A stretch of DNA of 64,000 bases, taken from NCBI GenBank assembly GCA_051653605.1, contig JBOFWL010000145.1, positions 124,001 to 188,000 on the forward strand, in the 5' to 3' direction. Both the position numbers and the translations under genes were made by a program. The DNA is from JBOFWL01 sp051653605 (GTDB lineage Bacteria; Spirochaetota; Brevinematia; Brevinematales; Brevinemataceae). The notes beneath the pieces were generated by a model that had not been told where the DNA came from, made no database searches, and saw only the letters and a list, made by a program, of their open reading frames with translations. Shown here piece after piece: positions 8,402 to 16,882 of this stretch; positions within the stretch are counted from its first letter, which is position 1, and each line of letters begins with the position of its first letter.

Positions 8402-8415
8402 GGCTATAAACCTCT

Positions 8416-8637
8416 CTACTTATACCGATAAACAATTCGACCTTTACTAAGATCGTACGGTGAAAGCTCGATACTAACACGGTCTCCAGGAAGAATTTTA
8501 ATATAATTTATTCTCATCTTGCCTGAAATATGTGCTAGAACCTGCTGTTTGTTTTCCAGCTCCACTCTAAAAGTAGCTCCGGGAAGTTGTTCTAAAACAA
8601 CTCCATCTAATTTGATAACGTCTTCTTTCTCGATCAT
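8416..8637 (-). CDS. infA: Translation initiation factor IF-1
   Basis: IF-1 binds the A site of the 30S subunit and helps IF-2 and IF-3 during initiation. The 73-residue OB-fold product reads MIEKEDVIKLDGVVLEQLPG and ends with SKGRIVYRYK. The ATG at 8637 is chosen because it overlaps the adk stop as TGATG, which suggests translational coupling; an in-frame GTG one codon earlier is less likely. Confidence 0.96.
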   Translation of the reverse strand: MIEKEDVIKLDGVVLEQLPGATFRVELENKQQVLAHISGKMRINYIKILPGDRVSIELSPYDLSKGRIVYRYK

Positions 8638-9269
8638 CACAGCCCCAACACTTTTTTCACATCAGAAAATACAGCATCCATTTCTTGATCTGCATTAACC
8701 CTTCGGAGAAGCCCTTCTTCTTCGTAAAAACGAATTAGCGGCGCAGTTTGTTTGTGATATACTTCCATACGTTTGGAGACAGCTTCAGGTTTATCATCAT
8801 CTCTTTGAATGAGATTTTCTCCGCTGACATCACAGACTCCATCTTTTTTAGGAGGATTGGTGTAAACATTATACATCTTTCCTGATCCTTTTGCAAGACG
8901 TCGACCTGATAATCGTTGAAAGATCTTTTCTTCATCCATATCAAAGAGGACAACATCACTTGGAGAATCATAAGCTTTGAGAAGTTCTGCTTGCGGTAAG
9001 TTTCTGGGAAATCCATCTAAAATCCAAGAATCTTTATGAGAAGCAAGAGCTTCTTTAACCACAGAGAAAGTTAGATCATCAGAAACCAAATCTCCCTTTG
9101 CAACGAGCGATCGAACTTGATCGGCAACGTCTCCCGTACCTCTAGCAATCATTTCTCGAAAGGCATCGCCGGTGGAAAGTACAAAGCATCCGCATTTTTC
9201 AGCAAGCATTGCACTCTGCGTACCCTTCCCTGAACCAGGAAAGCCCAAGAAAACGATTTTTTTACTCAT
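8637..9269 (-). CDS. adk: Adenylate kinase
   Basis: Adk interconverts ATP + AMP and 2 ADP. The start at 9269 (MSKKIVFLGFPGSGKGTQ) is supported by GGAGA seven bases upstream and gives 210 residues, overlapping the end of secY by 8 bp. The P-loop GFPGSGKGT is at residues 8-16, the AMP site DGFPR is in the middle, and the LID contains YNVYTNPPKKDGVCD without a full four-Cys zinc set, so it is a non-zinc or weakly zinc type. The secY-adk-infA order is common, but map, often between adk and infA, is missing. Confidence 0.96.
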   Translation of the reverse strand: MSKKIVFLGFPGSGKGTQSAMLAEKCGCFVLSTGDAFREMIARGTGDVADQVRSLVAKGDLVSDDLTFSVVKEALASHKDSWILDGFPRNLPQAELLKAYDSPSDVVLFDMDEEKIFQRLSGRRLAKGSGKMYNVYTNPPKKDGVCDVSGENLIQRDDDKPEAVSKRMEVYHKQTAPLIRFYEEEGLLRRVNADQEMDAVFSDVKKVLGL

Positions 9270-10560
9270 AATAATGTCTCCGCTGAGGAGAAAGGAATCC
9301 ATCTTTATGATGCATATTTAAGAAAGCTTCAATCTGTTTGAGCGCATTGAGCGATACTCCAACCATGATAATAAGTGATGTTCCGCCCATCAAATAAGCT
9401 ATATTTTGAGGCACTCTCATCTTATATACAATAAAGGTTGGTAGCAGTGCTATAATTCCTAGAAACGCTGCTCCAGGGAGAGCTAATCTATACAGCACAG
9501 TTGAAATATATTGTTCTGTCTCAATACCAGGTCTGACTCCAGGAATATACGCGTTTTGACGGCGAAGATTCTCTGCAATATCGTGCGGGTTTAGTTCGAT
9601 CTCAATATAGAAAAAGGCAAAGAACATTATAAGAAGGAAATATATTATAGAATACCAAAGAGTTCCAGGTTGCATATTGTTAGCTACTGTCTGCAACCAA
9701 GGAGCACGTGGACCAACCCACTGGGCAATTTGAATAGGAAATACCAACACTGCAGATGCAAAGATAATTGGTATCACATTTGTAGGGTTAACTTTGAAAG
9801 GTAAATAGGTAGGCCCTTGCTGCATTGTCCCTGATCGTGTATACTGGACTGGAACACGACGCAGAGCTAATTCTTCAAACAATACTGCCATCACAACACC
9901 AATGAAGAGTATAACAAGAAGTAAAGACATAATAGGATCTTGAGGCGTATTGAGTAAGGTATATAAAGCTCTAGGAAATTCTGCAACAATACCACTTAAG
10001 ATAACCATAGAAACACCATTTCCTATTCCCTTTTCAGTGATACGTTCTCCAAGCCACATAAGAACAAATGTCCCCGCTGTTACTGAAATCGTGAATAATG
10101 TTACAAATTCAGTAGAACCAATTAAAATAAAAGGGCGAGCGGTGTTAGCATTAAACTGAGCTAGATAAGAACCATAAATCACCCCTTGAACAGCAGCAAT
10201 AACAAGAGTACCTAAGCGAGAAATTTGGTGAATCTTACGTCGTCCTTCAGGACCATCTTTAGATGTTTTTTCTAATGATGGAATGATAACTGTCAGCAGT
10301 TGCATAACAATACTGGACGTAATGTAGGGAGTAACCCCTAGAGCGAAAATAGAAGCTCTACTAAGAGCCCCTCCACTCAAGAGGTTAATCAGGGCAACAA
10401 AACTATTATTATCATTTCCTACAGCGGCCAATAAATTATTGACATGTACACCAGGAACAGGTATTTGTGTACCAACCCTTACAATTACCATGATAAACAA
10501 GGTGAAAAGCAGACGTCGGCGAAGTTCCGGAATGCGGAACATATCATTAATTATGGACAT
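9262..10560 (-). CDS. secY: Protein translocase channel subunit SecY
   Basis: SecY is the channel through which SecA and ribosomes push proteins across or into the inner membrane; its partner SecE is encoded at about 35.2 kb here. The 432-residue product has ten hydrophobic segments and clear family motifs: GVTPYITSSIVMQLL near helix 2, the plug region SGGALSRASIFALG, and NPHDIAENLRRQNAYIPGVRPG in the cytoplasmic loop. The gene is in the usual position after rplO. Confidence 0.97.
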   Translation of the reverse strand: MSIINDMFRIPELRRRLLFTLFIMVIVRVGTQIPVPGVHVNNLLAAVGNDNNSFVALINLLSGGALSRASIFALGVTPYITSSIVMQLLTVIIPSLEKTSKDGPEGRRKIHQISRLGTLVIAAVQGVIYGSYLAQFNANTARPFILIGSTEFVTLFTISVTAGTFVLMWLGERITEKGIGNGVSMVILSGIVAEFPRALYTLLNTPQDPIMSLLLVILFIGVVMAVLFEELALRRVPVQYTRSGTMQQGPTYLPFKVNPTNVIPIIFASAVLVFPIQIAQWVGPRAPWLQTVANNMQPGTLWYSIIYFLLIMFFAFFYIEIELNPHDIAENLRRQNAYIPGVRPGIETEQYISTVLYRLALPGAAFLGIIALLPTFIVYKMRVPQNIAYLMGGTSLIIMVGVSLNALKQIEAFLNMHHKDGFLSPQRRHYYE

Positions 10561-10569
10561 CTAAACCAC

Positions 10570-11025
10570 CTATTGTACAACCGTACAACCGGCTTTAGAA
10601 AGAAGATCCATAGCAGCTTTTGATGTTTTATGAGCATGAATCTTAAGATTTTTACGTTCAAAGTTTTTTTCTGTATCAAAAGAAGAGGCTAATAATTTAA
10701 CAGGATTACCGTTAGATTTTATAAGACCAGCTTCGATTAAGTTATCAATTGTAACTTCTGAACCATCTGCAAAGATATTCAAGTTTTCTAAGTTAATTAC
10801 ATTGTTGAATACTTTGTTAATATTTTTAAAACCACGCTTCGGAGAGCGACGGTAAAGTGGCATTTGACCACCTTCAAAGTACAAAGGAATATATCCTCCA
10901 CTCCGAGCTTTTTGACCTTTATGACCACGTCCGCAGGTTTTACCATGACCGTTACCGGTTCCACGACCTACTCGCTTGCGCTTATGTACAGCACCTTCGT
11001 TGGGTTTAAGTTCAAAATGACCCAT
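10570..11025 (-). CDS. rplO: 50S ribosomal protein L15
   Basis: L15 is an early assembly protein of the large subunit. The 151-residue product has the Gly/Arg/Lys-rich extended N-terminus (KRVGRGTGNGHGKTCGRGHKG) and a globular C-terminal half. It follows rpsE by 13 bp; rpmD (L30), which usually lies between them, is absent. Confidence 0.97.
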   Translation of the reverse strand: MGHFELKPNEGAVHKRKRVGRGTGNGHGKTCGRGHKGQKARSGGYIPLYFEGGQMPLYRRSPKRGFKNINKVFNNVINLENLNIFADGSEVTIDNLIEAGLIKSNGNPVKLLASSFDTEKNFERKNLKIHAHKTSKAAMDLLSKAGCTVVQ

Positions 11026-11038
11026 TTATGCGCTCCTT

Positions 11039-11659
11039 CTACTTGCCGTAAATTTCGGCAACAGTTTTGCCACGTTTAGCAGCAATATCTTCAATTTGAT
11101 AAAGGTTTCCTAAAGCTGTAAACGTTGCTTTAACTAAGTTCACAGGATTAGGAGAACGTAAGGACTTTGTAAGCACATCTTGAATACCAAGCAATTCCAA
11201 TACAGGACGCACAGCACCCCCTGCAATAACCCCAGTACCTGGAGTAGCAGGTTTCATCAAAATGCGAGAAGCTTTGTAAACACCAAGCACCGTATGAGGA
11301 ATAGTAAATCCTTTTAAACGGATAGAAACGGCATTAGCAATAGCTTTATCTTTTGCTTTTTTGATAGCATCGGCGAGCTCATTAGCTTTTCCATAACCAA
11401 GGCCAACTTTTCCTTTTTTATTTCCCACGACAACCATGGCATTAAAACGGAAACGTTTTCCTCCTGAAACAACTTTTGTAGCACGGCGGAGGCTAACTAC
11501 TTTTTCTTCCCATTCGGAAGGAACAGCTTCGGTTGCCGAGCGATCTCGACGATCTCCACGTCTTCCAGCTCCAGAACCACCTTGGCGACCGCGGCTACCG
11601 CGTGCAGGGCGTTCGGAGGAAGGAGCTGTATTGGTTTGTTCTTCATGAATATCCGACAT
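11039..11659 (-). CDS. rpsE: 30S ribosomal protein S5, with basic N-terminal extension
   Basis: S5 shapes the mRNA entry site and helps maintain decoding accuracy. The double-stranded-RNA-like domain starts near residue 47 (WEEKVVSLRRATKVVSGGKRF), and the S5 C-terminal fold follows. The 206-residue length exceeds the usual roughly 165, because the first 45 residues form a Gly/Arg/Ser-rich low-complexity arm (GSRGRQGGSGAGRRGDRRDR). No better internal start with a ribosome site was seen, so the arm is probably real. It may bind rRNA or mRNA near the entry channel; that is inference. Confidence 0.95.
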   Translation of the reverse strand: MSDIHEEQTNTAPSSERPARGSRGRQGGSGAGRRGDRRDRSATEAVPSEWEEKVVSLRRATKVVSGGKRFRFNAMVVVGNKKGKVGLGYGKANELADAIKKAKDKAIANAVSIRLKGFTIPHTVLGVYKASRILMKPATPGTGVIAGGAVRPVLELLGIQDVLTKSLRSPNPVNLVKATFTALGNLYQIEDIAAKRGKTVAEIYGK

Positions 11660-11667
11660 AGTAACCT

Positions 11668-12033
11668 CTAAAATTCTATTCCGACAGCGCGGCAGGCATC
11701 AGCAAGAGCTTTAATTTTGCCATGAAACAAATAACCGTTACGGTCAAAAACAACTTTCTGAATCTTCAACGCTTTTAATTTTTCCCCAATTTGGGTTCCA
11801 ATAATAGTAGCGCATTCGATATTATTGCCAAGCTTATCTTTGCCTAACTCTTTAGAAAGAGATGAGAAAGATGCTAAAACATTGTTATTTATATCCAACA
11901 CCTGAACATACAAGTAGCGATTCGAACGAAAAACTGTCATTCGAGGGCGGTCTGCAGCAACTTTTAAATGCTTTCGACTGCGGAGCTTTCGTTGTTGGTG
12001 ATGTTTGATTTTCTGAGAAATCGTATCAATCAT
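11668..12033 (-). CDS. rplR: 50S ribosomal protein L18
   Basis: L18 brings 5S rRNA to the large subunit together with L5. The 121-residue product has the basic N-terminus (KIKHHQQRKLRSRKHLKV) and the conserved core RPRMTVFRSNRYLYVQVLD and VVFDRNGYLFHGKIKALADA. Length and position between rplF and rpsE are standard. Confidence 0.97.
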   Translation of the reverse strand: MIDTISQKIKHHQQRKLRSRKHLKVAADRPRMTVFRSNRYLYVQVLDINNNVLASFSSLSKELGKDKLGNNIECATIIGTQIGEKLKALKIQKVVFDRNGYLFHGKIKALADACRAVGIEF

Positions 12034-12049
12034 GGTTTACTCCTAATCC

Positions 12050-12598
12050 CTATTTCTTTTTACCGCCAGATTTACCTTCTTTTAAGCGCACGACTTCGCC
12101 AGAATAACGAATTCCTTTGCCTTTGTAAGGTTCTGGGGGTTTAATGAAACGGATATTGGCGGCTACTTGACCAACAAGTTGCTTATCGAAGCCCTTAACC
12201 AATAACTGTGCCGGGGATGGTTGCTCAACCGTAACTCCACTGGGAATCACAAACGAAACAGGATGTGAAAAACCAACAGTAAGGTTAATTTTGGACTCTT
12301 TAACTTCCCAACGGTAACCAACCCCTTGAATTTCAAGACCTCTAGTAAAGCCTTCTGAAACTCCTGTGAGCGCGTTTCGAACTAAAGACCAATAAAGACC
12401 TTGTAAAGCCCGAGATTCACGTTCATCATTAACACGACCGACAACAACAGCATTGTTGTCCACAGATATTTTGACGCGAGCAGCATCAAAATCCTGTTTG
12501 ATTTCGCCAAGAGATCCCTTGACGGAAAAGATCCCATTTTCTACCGTAACGGTCACCCCGCTAGGAATGGGCAGGGATTTGTTTGCCAAACGAGACAT
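12050..12598 (-). CDS. rplF: 50S ribosomal protein L6
   Basis: L6 sits by the factor-binding centre. The 182-residue product has the two repeated L6 folds, begins MSRLANKSLPIPSGVTVTV and keeps the C-terminal signature PEPYKGKGIRYSGEVVRLKEGKS in part. Standard length and position. Confidence 0.97.
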   Translation of the reverse strand: MSRLANKSLPIPSGVTVTVENGIFSVKGSLGEIKQDFDAARVKISVDNNAVVVGRVNDERESRALQGLYWSLVRNALTGVSEGFTRGLEIQGVGYRWEVKESKINLTVGFSHPVSFVIPSGVTVEQPSPAQLLVKGFDKQLVGQVAANIRFIKPPEPYKGKGIRYSGEVVRLKEGKSGGKKK

Positions 12599-12607
12599 GT
12601 ATTTCTC

Positions 12608-12988
12608 CTACCAAATATAACACAGAACTTCACCACCGACACCCATAGAACGGGCTTCTTTGTCAGTGATAACGCCTTTAGAAGTTGTCAAAACAGCAAT
12701 CCCATAGTTATTATAAACACGGGGAAGCTTATCTTGCCCGACATAAATACGACGGGATTGACGACTTACGCGTTGTAAGCCATCAATGACACATTTACCG
12801 TTATTGTACTTGAGCACAACTTCGATAGAGTAAGGAATTCCTGCATCTTTAAAAGATTCAATAAATCCTTCTCGAACCATAATTTTCAAAAGACCTTCTA
12901 CGATCTTTGTTTTTTTGACATTTGTTTTAGGAAGACGTCGCATAGCGGCGTTTCGAATTTTTGTCAAACTATCTGCAATAATATCCAT
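12608..12988 (-). CDS. rpsH: 30S ribosomal protein S8
   Basis: S8 binds 16S rRNA in the central domain; in E. coli it also represses the spc operon by binding mRNA. The 126-residue product begins MDIIADSLTKIRNAAMRRLP and has the conserved end GIAVLTTSKGVITDKEARSMG plus GGEVLCYIW. A repressor-binding mRNA site was not identified. Confidence 0.96.
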   Translation of the reverse strand: MDIIADSLTKIRNAAMRRLPKTNVKKTKIVEGLLKIMVREGFIESFKDAGIPYSIEVVLKYNNGKCVIDGLQRVSRQSRRIYVGQDKLPRVYNNYGIAVLTTSKGVITDKEARSMGVGGEVLCYIW

Positions 12989-13005
12989 TTTTTCCTCGCT
13001 CTAAC

Positions 13006-13191
13006 TTACCAAGAAGACTTGGTAACTCCAGGGATTAACCCTTGAGATGCCAACTTGCGGAAACACAATCGGCAAACACCGAAATCTCGAATATAGGCAC
13101 GAGGACGACCGCAGATATTACAGCGATTGTACGCACGGGCACTAAACTTAGGAGTTCGTTGCCAGCGTTGAATCATTGATTTTTTAGCCAT
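13006..13191 (-). CDS. rpsN: 30S ribosomal protein S14, zinc type
   Basis: The 61-residue short form of S14 (also called type Z) carries a zinc ribbon with Cys24, Cys27, Cys40 and Cys43. It starts MAKKSMIQRWQRTPKFSARA and ends GVTKSSW, with only the final W differing from the usual ending. It lies between rplE and rpsH. Confidence 0.97.
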   Translation of the reverse strand: MAKKSMIQRWQRTPKFSARAYNRCNICGRPRAYIRDFGVCRLCFRKLASQGLIPGVTKSSW

Positions 13192-13203
13192 GTGAACCTC
13201 CGT

Positions 13204-13974
13204 CTACTTAGCCCGGAAGGGAAAGCCAAACTGATTAAGTAGGCTTCGAGCTTCCGCATCTGTTCTTGCCGTGGTAACAATGGAAATATCCATGCCTCGG
13301 ACTTTGTCGATTTTATCGTAGTTGATTTCGGGGAATACAATTTGTTCTTTAAGACCAAATGTGAAGTTTCCTCGCCCATCAAAACCTGTAGGTTTAACAC
13401 CTCTAAAGTCTCTTACACGAGGAAGAGCTGTAGAAATAACCTTATCAAGGAAGTCAAACATACGATTTCCTCGAAGAGTCACTTTAACACCAATAGGCAT
13501 TCCTTCTCTAAGTTTAAAGTTAGAAACGGACTTACGAGCGATAGTCTTAACCGCTTTTTGTGCAGCAATGATAGTTATATCATTTTGAGCATTATCTACA
13601 ACATTCTTATCAGAAACAGCATCTCCCACACCACTATTGATGACAATCTTAACGATTTTAGGAATAGCCATAGAAGATTTATAACCAAACTCTTTCAAAA
13701 GTGTAGGACGAATTTTTTCTTCATACATAGTTTTAAAACGAGCCTGATAAGAATCTTTTTTAGGAGCTGCTTTCTTAGCAGGTGCCTTGACAGAAAGAGT
13801 CGCAACTTCTTTCTTTGCTTTTGCAACTTTAGGAGCCGCTTCCTTTTTAGGAGCAGCTTCTTTAGGGGCTTTTACCGCTTTTGCTTCAGCTTTTTCAGCC
13901 ACAGGCTTTTTGGGAGCAGCTGTTTTTTTAGGAGCAGCAGCCTTGGGAGCGGCGGGTTTCTTTTCTTCAGCCAT
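13204..13974 (-). CDS. rplE: 50S ribosomal protein L5 with Lys/Ala/Pro-rich N-terminal tail
   Basis: L5 anchors 5S rRNA and contacts P-site tRNA. The normal domain of about 180 residues starts near residue 76 (SYQARFKTMYEEKIRPTLLKE) and keeps KIVINSGVG and GRGNFTFGLKEQIVFPEI. Before it is a tail of about 75 residues made of Ala, Lys, Pro and Glu in repeated AAPKK-like units, resembling histone H1 tails. The ATG at 13974 is the only good start, with a Shine-Dalgarno-like AGAGGC before it, and the tail is in frame with no stop. Such tails are rare on L5; a nucleic-acid-binding role is only a guess. Confidence 0.95.
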   Translation of the reverse strand: MAEEKKPAAPKAAAPKKTAAPKKPVAEKAEAKAVKAPKEAAPKKEAAPKVAKAKKEVATLSVKAPAKKAAPKKDSYQARFKTMYEEKIRPTLLKEFGYKSSMAIPKIVKIVINSGVGDAVSDKNVVDNAQNDITIIAAQKAVKTIARKSVSNFKLREGMPIGVKVTLRGNRMFDFLDKVISTALPRVRDFRGVKPTGFDGRGNFTFGLKEQIVFPEINYDKIDKVRGMDISIVTTARTDAEARSLLNQFGFPFRAK

Positions 13975-13987
13975 GAGTGCCTCTTAC

Positions 13988-14299
13988 TTATTCAAACACA
14001 TGATCGGATTTAACCGATTGGCGTTTCTTATTGCCCTGAGCATCAACAACTGCCTTTGTTCGAACAGGTTTGTTGACTTTTGGGTCAAATAACATAACAT
14101 TGGAAACGTTAACTGGCATTTCTTTTTCAATGAAACCACCGTTAGGGTGTTCTTGGTCTTTTTTAATCGTCTTTTTAACGATGTTAATCCCTTGAATCAA
14201 AACAGTGTTTTCTTTTGGGAAAGATCGAAGAACTTTTCCTCGACGCCCTTTATCGTCTCCACTAACAACGATTACTTCGTCATTTTTCTTGATATTCAC
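13988..14299 (-). CDS. rplX: 50S ribosomal protein L24
   Basis: L24 starts assembly of the large subunit and lies by the tunnel exit. The 103-residue product has the KOW motif near its start (KNDEVIVVSGDDKGRRGKVL) and the pair GINIVKKTIK. Standard length, 14 bp upstream of rplE. Confidence 0.97.
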   Translation of the reverse strand: MNIKKNDEVIVVSGDDKGRRGKVLRSFPKENTVLIQGINIVKKTIKKDQEHPNGGFIEKEMPVNVSNVMLFDPKVNKPVRTKAVVDAQGNKKRQSVKSDHVFE

Positions 14300-14308
14300 A
14301 ACAGACTC

Positions 14309-14677
14309 CTAAAATACTTCCGGAGCAAGGGAAACGATTTTCATAAAATCTTTCTCTCGAAGCTCACGGCTAACAGGGCCAAAAATACGAGTTCCACTGG
14401 GTTCATTCTTTTTATTAACGATAACAGCAGAGTTACGATCAAAACGAATCGCAGATCCATCGGCACGGTTAACTTCTTTTTTGGTGCGAACAACAACAGC
14501 TCTAACAACATCTCCCTTTTTTATAGGAGCATTAGGAGCAGCTTGTTTTACAGCAGCAACTACAACATCACCAACAGAAGCATATCGACGACGAGTGCTT
14601 CCTACAACGTGAATACATTCAATAACTTTGGCGCCACTATTATCAGCAACGTCCATACGGGTTCCTAGCATAACCAT
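14309..14677 (-). CDS. rplN: 50S ribosomal protein L14
   Basis: L14 forms bridges to the 30S subunit. The 122-residue product reads MVMLGTRMDVADNSGAKVIE and contains GDVVVAAVKQAAPN and GPVSRELREKDFMKIVSLAPEV, all typical. Position between rpsQ and rplX is standard. Confidence 0.97.
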   Translation of the reverse strand: MVMLGTRMDVADNSGAKVIECIHVVGSTRRRYASVGDVVVAAVKQAAPNAPIKKGDVVRAVVVRTKKEVNRADGSAIRFDRNSAVIVNKKNEPSGTRIFGPVSRELREKDFMKIVSLAPEVF

Positions 14678-14695
14678 AATATCAACTCCTTCCCG

Positions 14696-14953
14696 TTAGT
14701 CTCGATGTTTTTCAATAACTTCAACTAGCGCCCAACGCTTGAACTTACTAGTAGGAGTTGCTTCGCTGATTAACACTTTATCACCGGCTACGGAGATATT
14801 GTTCTCATCATGAACCATAAACTTTTTACGTTTAGGAACATATTTACCATAAAGAGGGTGTTTTTCGTGAGTGATAACTTCAACCCCTCGAGATTTCTGC
14901 ATCTTGTCACTGACAACGACACCCATCAAGGTTTTTTTAATTGTGGTTTTCAT
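14696..14953 (-). CDS. rpsQ: 30S ribosomal protein S17
   Basis: S17 is a primary 16S rRNA binder with an OB fold. The 85-residue product has LMGVVVSDKMQKSRGVEV and the signature GDKVLISEATPTSKFKRW. It begins directly after the rpmC stop, with no gap. Confidence 0.97.
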   Translation of the reverse strand: MKTTIKKTLMGVVVSDKMQKSRGVEVITHEKHPLYGKYVPKRKKFMVHDENNISVAGDKVLISEATPTSKFKRWALVEVIEKHRD

Positions 14954-15157
14954 CTACTGCCCCTTGAGTTCTGCTTCACGAATCAGCGTATTGATGCGGG
15001 CTATTTTCTTTTTCATCATTGAAACTTCTTTGATGTTTTTAGGTTTTTCCATCCGAGAACGGAAACGATTCTGCATCAATTTTTCTTGAAGCTCTTTTTT
15101 CATAGCTTCTAATTCGTTCTCTGGCAAGGAACGGAGTTCTTGGACTTTTTTAGACAT
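14954..15157 (-). CDS. rpmC: 50S ribosomal protein L29
   Basis: L29 is a two-helix protein at the tunnel exit. The 67-residue product has the family pattern MSKKVQELRSLPENELEAM in the first helix and KKKIARINTLIREAE in the second. It lies between rplP and rpsQ as expected. Confidence 0.96.
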   Translation of the reverse strand: MSKKVQELRSLPENELEAMKKELQEKLMQNRFRSRMEKPKNIKEVSMMKKKIARINTLIREAELKGQ

Positions 15158-15158
15158 C

Positions 15159-15575
15159 TTATCCCTCTATTCTCTTGACAAATTTTACCCCGATAGGCAA
15201 CTTATGACCTGCACGGCGGAAAGCTTCTTGCGCACGCTCTTCATTAACCCCTGTGATTTCCACAAGCATTTGACCAGGGCGAACAGGAGCAACCCAGCCT
15301 TCGGGAGACCCTTTACCTTTACCCATACGCACACCTTCACCTTTACTGGTATAAGGACGATCAGGAAAGATACGGATCCAAACTTTAGCGCCTCTTTTAA
15401 GATAGCGGTTGATAGCAACACGAACAGCCTCAATCTGGCGGTTAGTGAGCCATGCCGCTTCCAAGGCTATCATTCCGAAGTCACCAAAAGAAACATTTGT
15501 TGCATCGTGTGTAGGCGATGAATTTATTTTCGGTCGGTGTTGTTTACGGAATTTGACCCTTGCCGGTATTAACAT
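15159..15575 (-). CDS. rplP: 50S ribosomal protein L16
   Basis: L16 organises the A-site side of the peptidyl transferase centre. The 138-residue product starts MLIPARVKFRKQHRPKI and contains the family signatures WIRIFPDRPYTSKGEGVRMG and GSPEGWVAPVRPGQMLVEI. A 44-bp gap separates it from rpsC, larger than most in this unit. Confidence 0.97.
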   Translation of the reverse strand: MLIPARVKFRKQHRPKINSSPTHDATNVSFGDFGMIALEAAWLTNRQIEAVRVAINRYLKRGAKVWIRIFPDRPYTSKGEGVRMGKGKGSPEGWVAPVRPGQMLVEITGVNEERAQEAFRRAGHKLPIGVKFVKRIEG

Positions 15576-15619
15576 GGAAGGACTCCTAATTTAATTTTCA
15601 TGCGATGCATGGCAGCGTG

Positions 15620-16234
15620 TTACTTTGCCAACCAAACCTTAATTCCAATAATTCCCATTTGAGTGAGAGCTTCGGAGAGACGGTAATCGATATTTGCAGT
15701 AAGAGTATTTAGAGACATACGTCCTTCTTTGAACTCTTCACTACGAGCAATTTCGGCACCATTCAAACGCCCAGAGATACGAATTTTTATCCCGTGAGCT
15801 CCAGATCGCATTGCATTTCTGATGGCTTGTTTAATGGCTCTTTTGTAAGAGACACGTCTCTCAATTTGAGAGGCAATATCAGCACCAATAACAGCAGCAT
15901 CTAATTCTGGTTGCTTAATTTCTTTAACAGATAGAGATACTTTCTTACCAGCAGTTAAAGCTGCTAATTTTTTAGTGATCTCTTCAATCTCTGCGCCCTT
16001 ACGACCAATTAAAATCCCCGGCTTTCCAGCAAAAACTGTAACATTTACTTGCTGAGGCAGACGAGCTATCTCAATACGTGCTGGAAAAGCTCTCTTGTAT
16101 TCTTTATTGAGACATTCTCTGATTTTATAATCTTCCAAAAGGAAGGTAGGAAAATCTTTTTCTGCATACCAAGAGGATTCCCAAGGTTTAGTGACGCCAA
16201 TGCGGTATCCTATAGGATGAACTTTTTGACCCAT
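15620..16234 (-). CDS. rpsC: 30S ribosomal protein S3
   Basis: S3 lines the mRNA entry tunnel and has helicase-related activity with S4 and S5. The 204-residue product begins MGQKVHPIGYRIGVTKPWES, has the KH domain with VFAGKPGILIGRKGAEIEE and the C-terminal signature GAHGIKIRISGRLNGAEIAR. It is at the short end for S3 because the C-terminal tail is minimal. Its ATG overlaps the rplV stop as TAATG. Confidence 0.97.
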   Translation of the reverse strand: MGQKVHPIGYRIGVTKPWESSWYAEKDFPTFLLEDYKIRECLNKEYKRAFPARIEIARLPQQVNVTVFAGKPGILIGRKGAEIEEITKKLAALTAGKKVSLSVKEIKQPELDAAVIGADIASQIERRVSYKRAIKQAIRNAMRSGAHGIKIRISGRLNGAEIARSEEFKEGRMSLNTLTANIDYRLSEALTQMGIIGIKVWLAK

Positions 16235-16578
16235 TATTGGTTCTCCTTCTTGTTAAGCATCAGAGTAAGATGCGACGTAGGACGGTACATTCTGTCTGCT
16301 CGACCTCTTGCTCTAGGTTTAAAACGAGCAAAAGACGTACCATCGTTTACAAAAATGGTGTGAACATAAAGACCTGAAGGATCTTCATTAGGATTTTTGT
16401 GCACAAAGTTTGCCTTAGCAGAATGAAGCACTTTATAAACCATTTTTGCACCTTTTTGAGGCATCATTTTTAACAAAGATAAAGCCTTATCTGCATCCAT
16501 ATCTTTGACGAGTCGAGCGACTTTTCGAAGCTTCATTGAAGAAATACGGAGGGAATTTCCTTTAGCGATTGCTTGCAT
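16234..16578 (-). CDS. rplV: 50S ribosomal protein L22
   Basis: L22 reaches into the exit tunnel with a long beta hairpin and influences macrolide binding. The 114-residue product contains SSMKLRKVARLVKDMDADKA and the hairpin end GTSFARFKPRARGRADRM. No deletion in the hairpin is apparent. Confidence 0.96.
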   Translation of the reverse strand: MQAIAKGNSLRISSMKLRKVARLVKDMDADKALSLLKMMPQKGAKMVYKVLHSAKANFVHKNPNEDPSGLYVHTIFVNDGTSFARFKPRARGRADRMYRPTSHLTLMLNKKENQ

Positions 16579-16588
16579 TAAATTCCTC

Positions 16589-16879
16589 CTATCTCTTTAC
16601 CGCTGCTTTTTTAGAGCCAGCGTGAGCACGAAAGGTACGGGTAGGAGAAAATTCTCCTAACTTGTGTCCGACCATATTTTCATTAACTGCGACAGGAATA
16701 AACATCTTGCCGTTATAGACTTGAAATGTAAGACCGATCATTTCCGGAAGGATAGTGGAACGACGGCTCCAAGTTTTAATCGGTTTTGCATTACCCAAAC
16801 TAGCAGCTTCCTGCTGAGATTGAACTTTCTTTAGCAGGGAGGCGTCAATATAAGGGCCTTTTTTAACGGAACGAGCCAT
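16589..16879 (-). CDS. rpsS: 30S ribosomal protein S19
   Basis: S19 lies in the 30S head with S13. The 96-residue product starts MARSVKKGPYIDASLLKKV and carries WSRRSTILPEMIGLTFQVYNG and HKLGEFSPTRTFRAHAG. Standard. Confidence 0.97.
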   Translation of the reverse strand: MARSVKKGPYIDASLLKKVQSQQEAASLGNAKPIKTWSRRSTILPEMIGLTFQVYNGKMFIPVAVNENMVGHKLGEFSPTRTFRAHAGSKKAAVKR

Positions 16880-16882
16880 CTT

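Noticed and set aside
13342..14013. Long plus-strand frame opposite rplE
   Set aside because: It is the antisense of the Lys/Ala-rich tail and the L5 domain; its composition (Ser, Phe, Arg) is that of a shadow frame.
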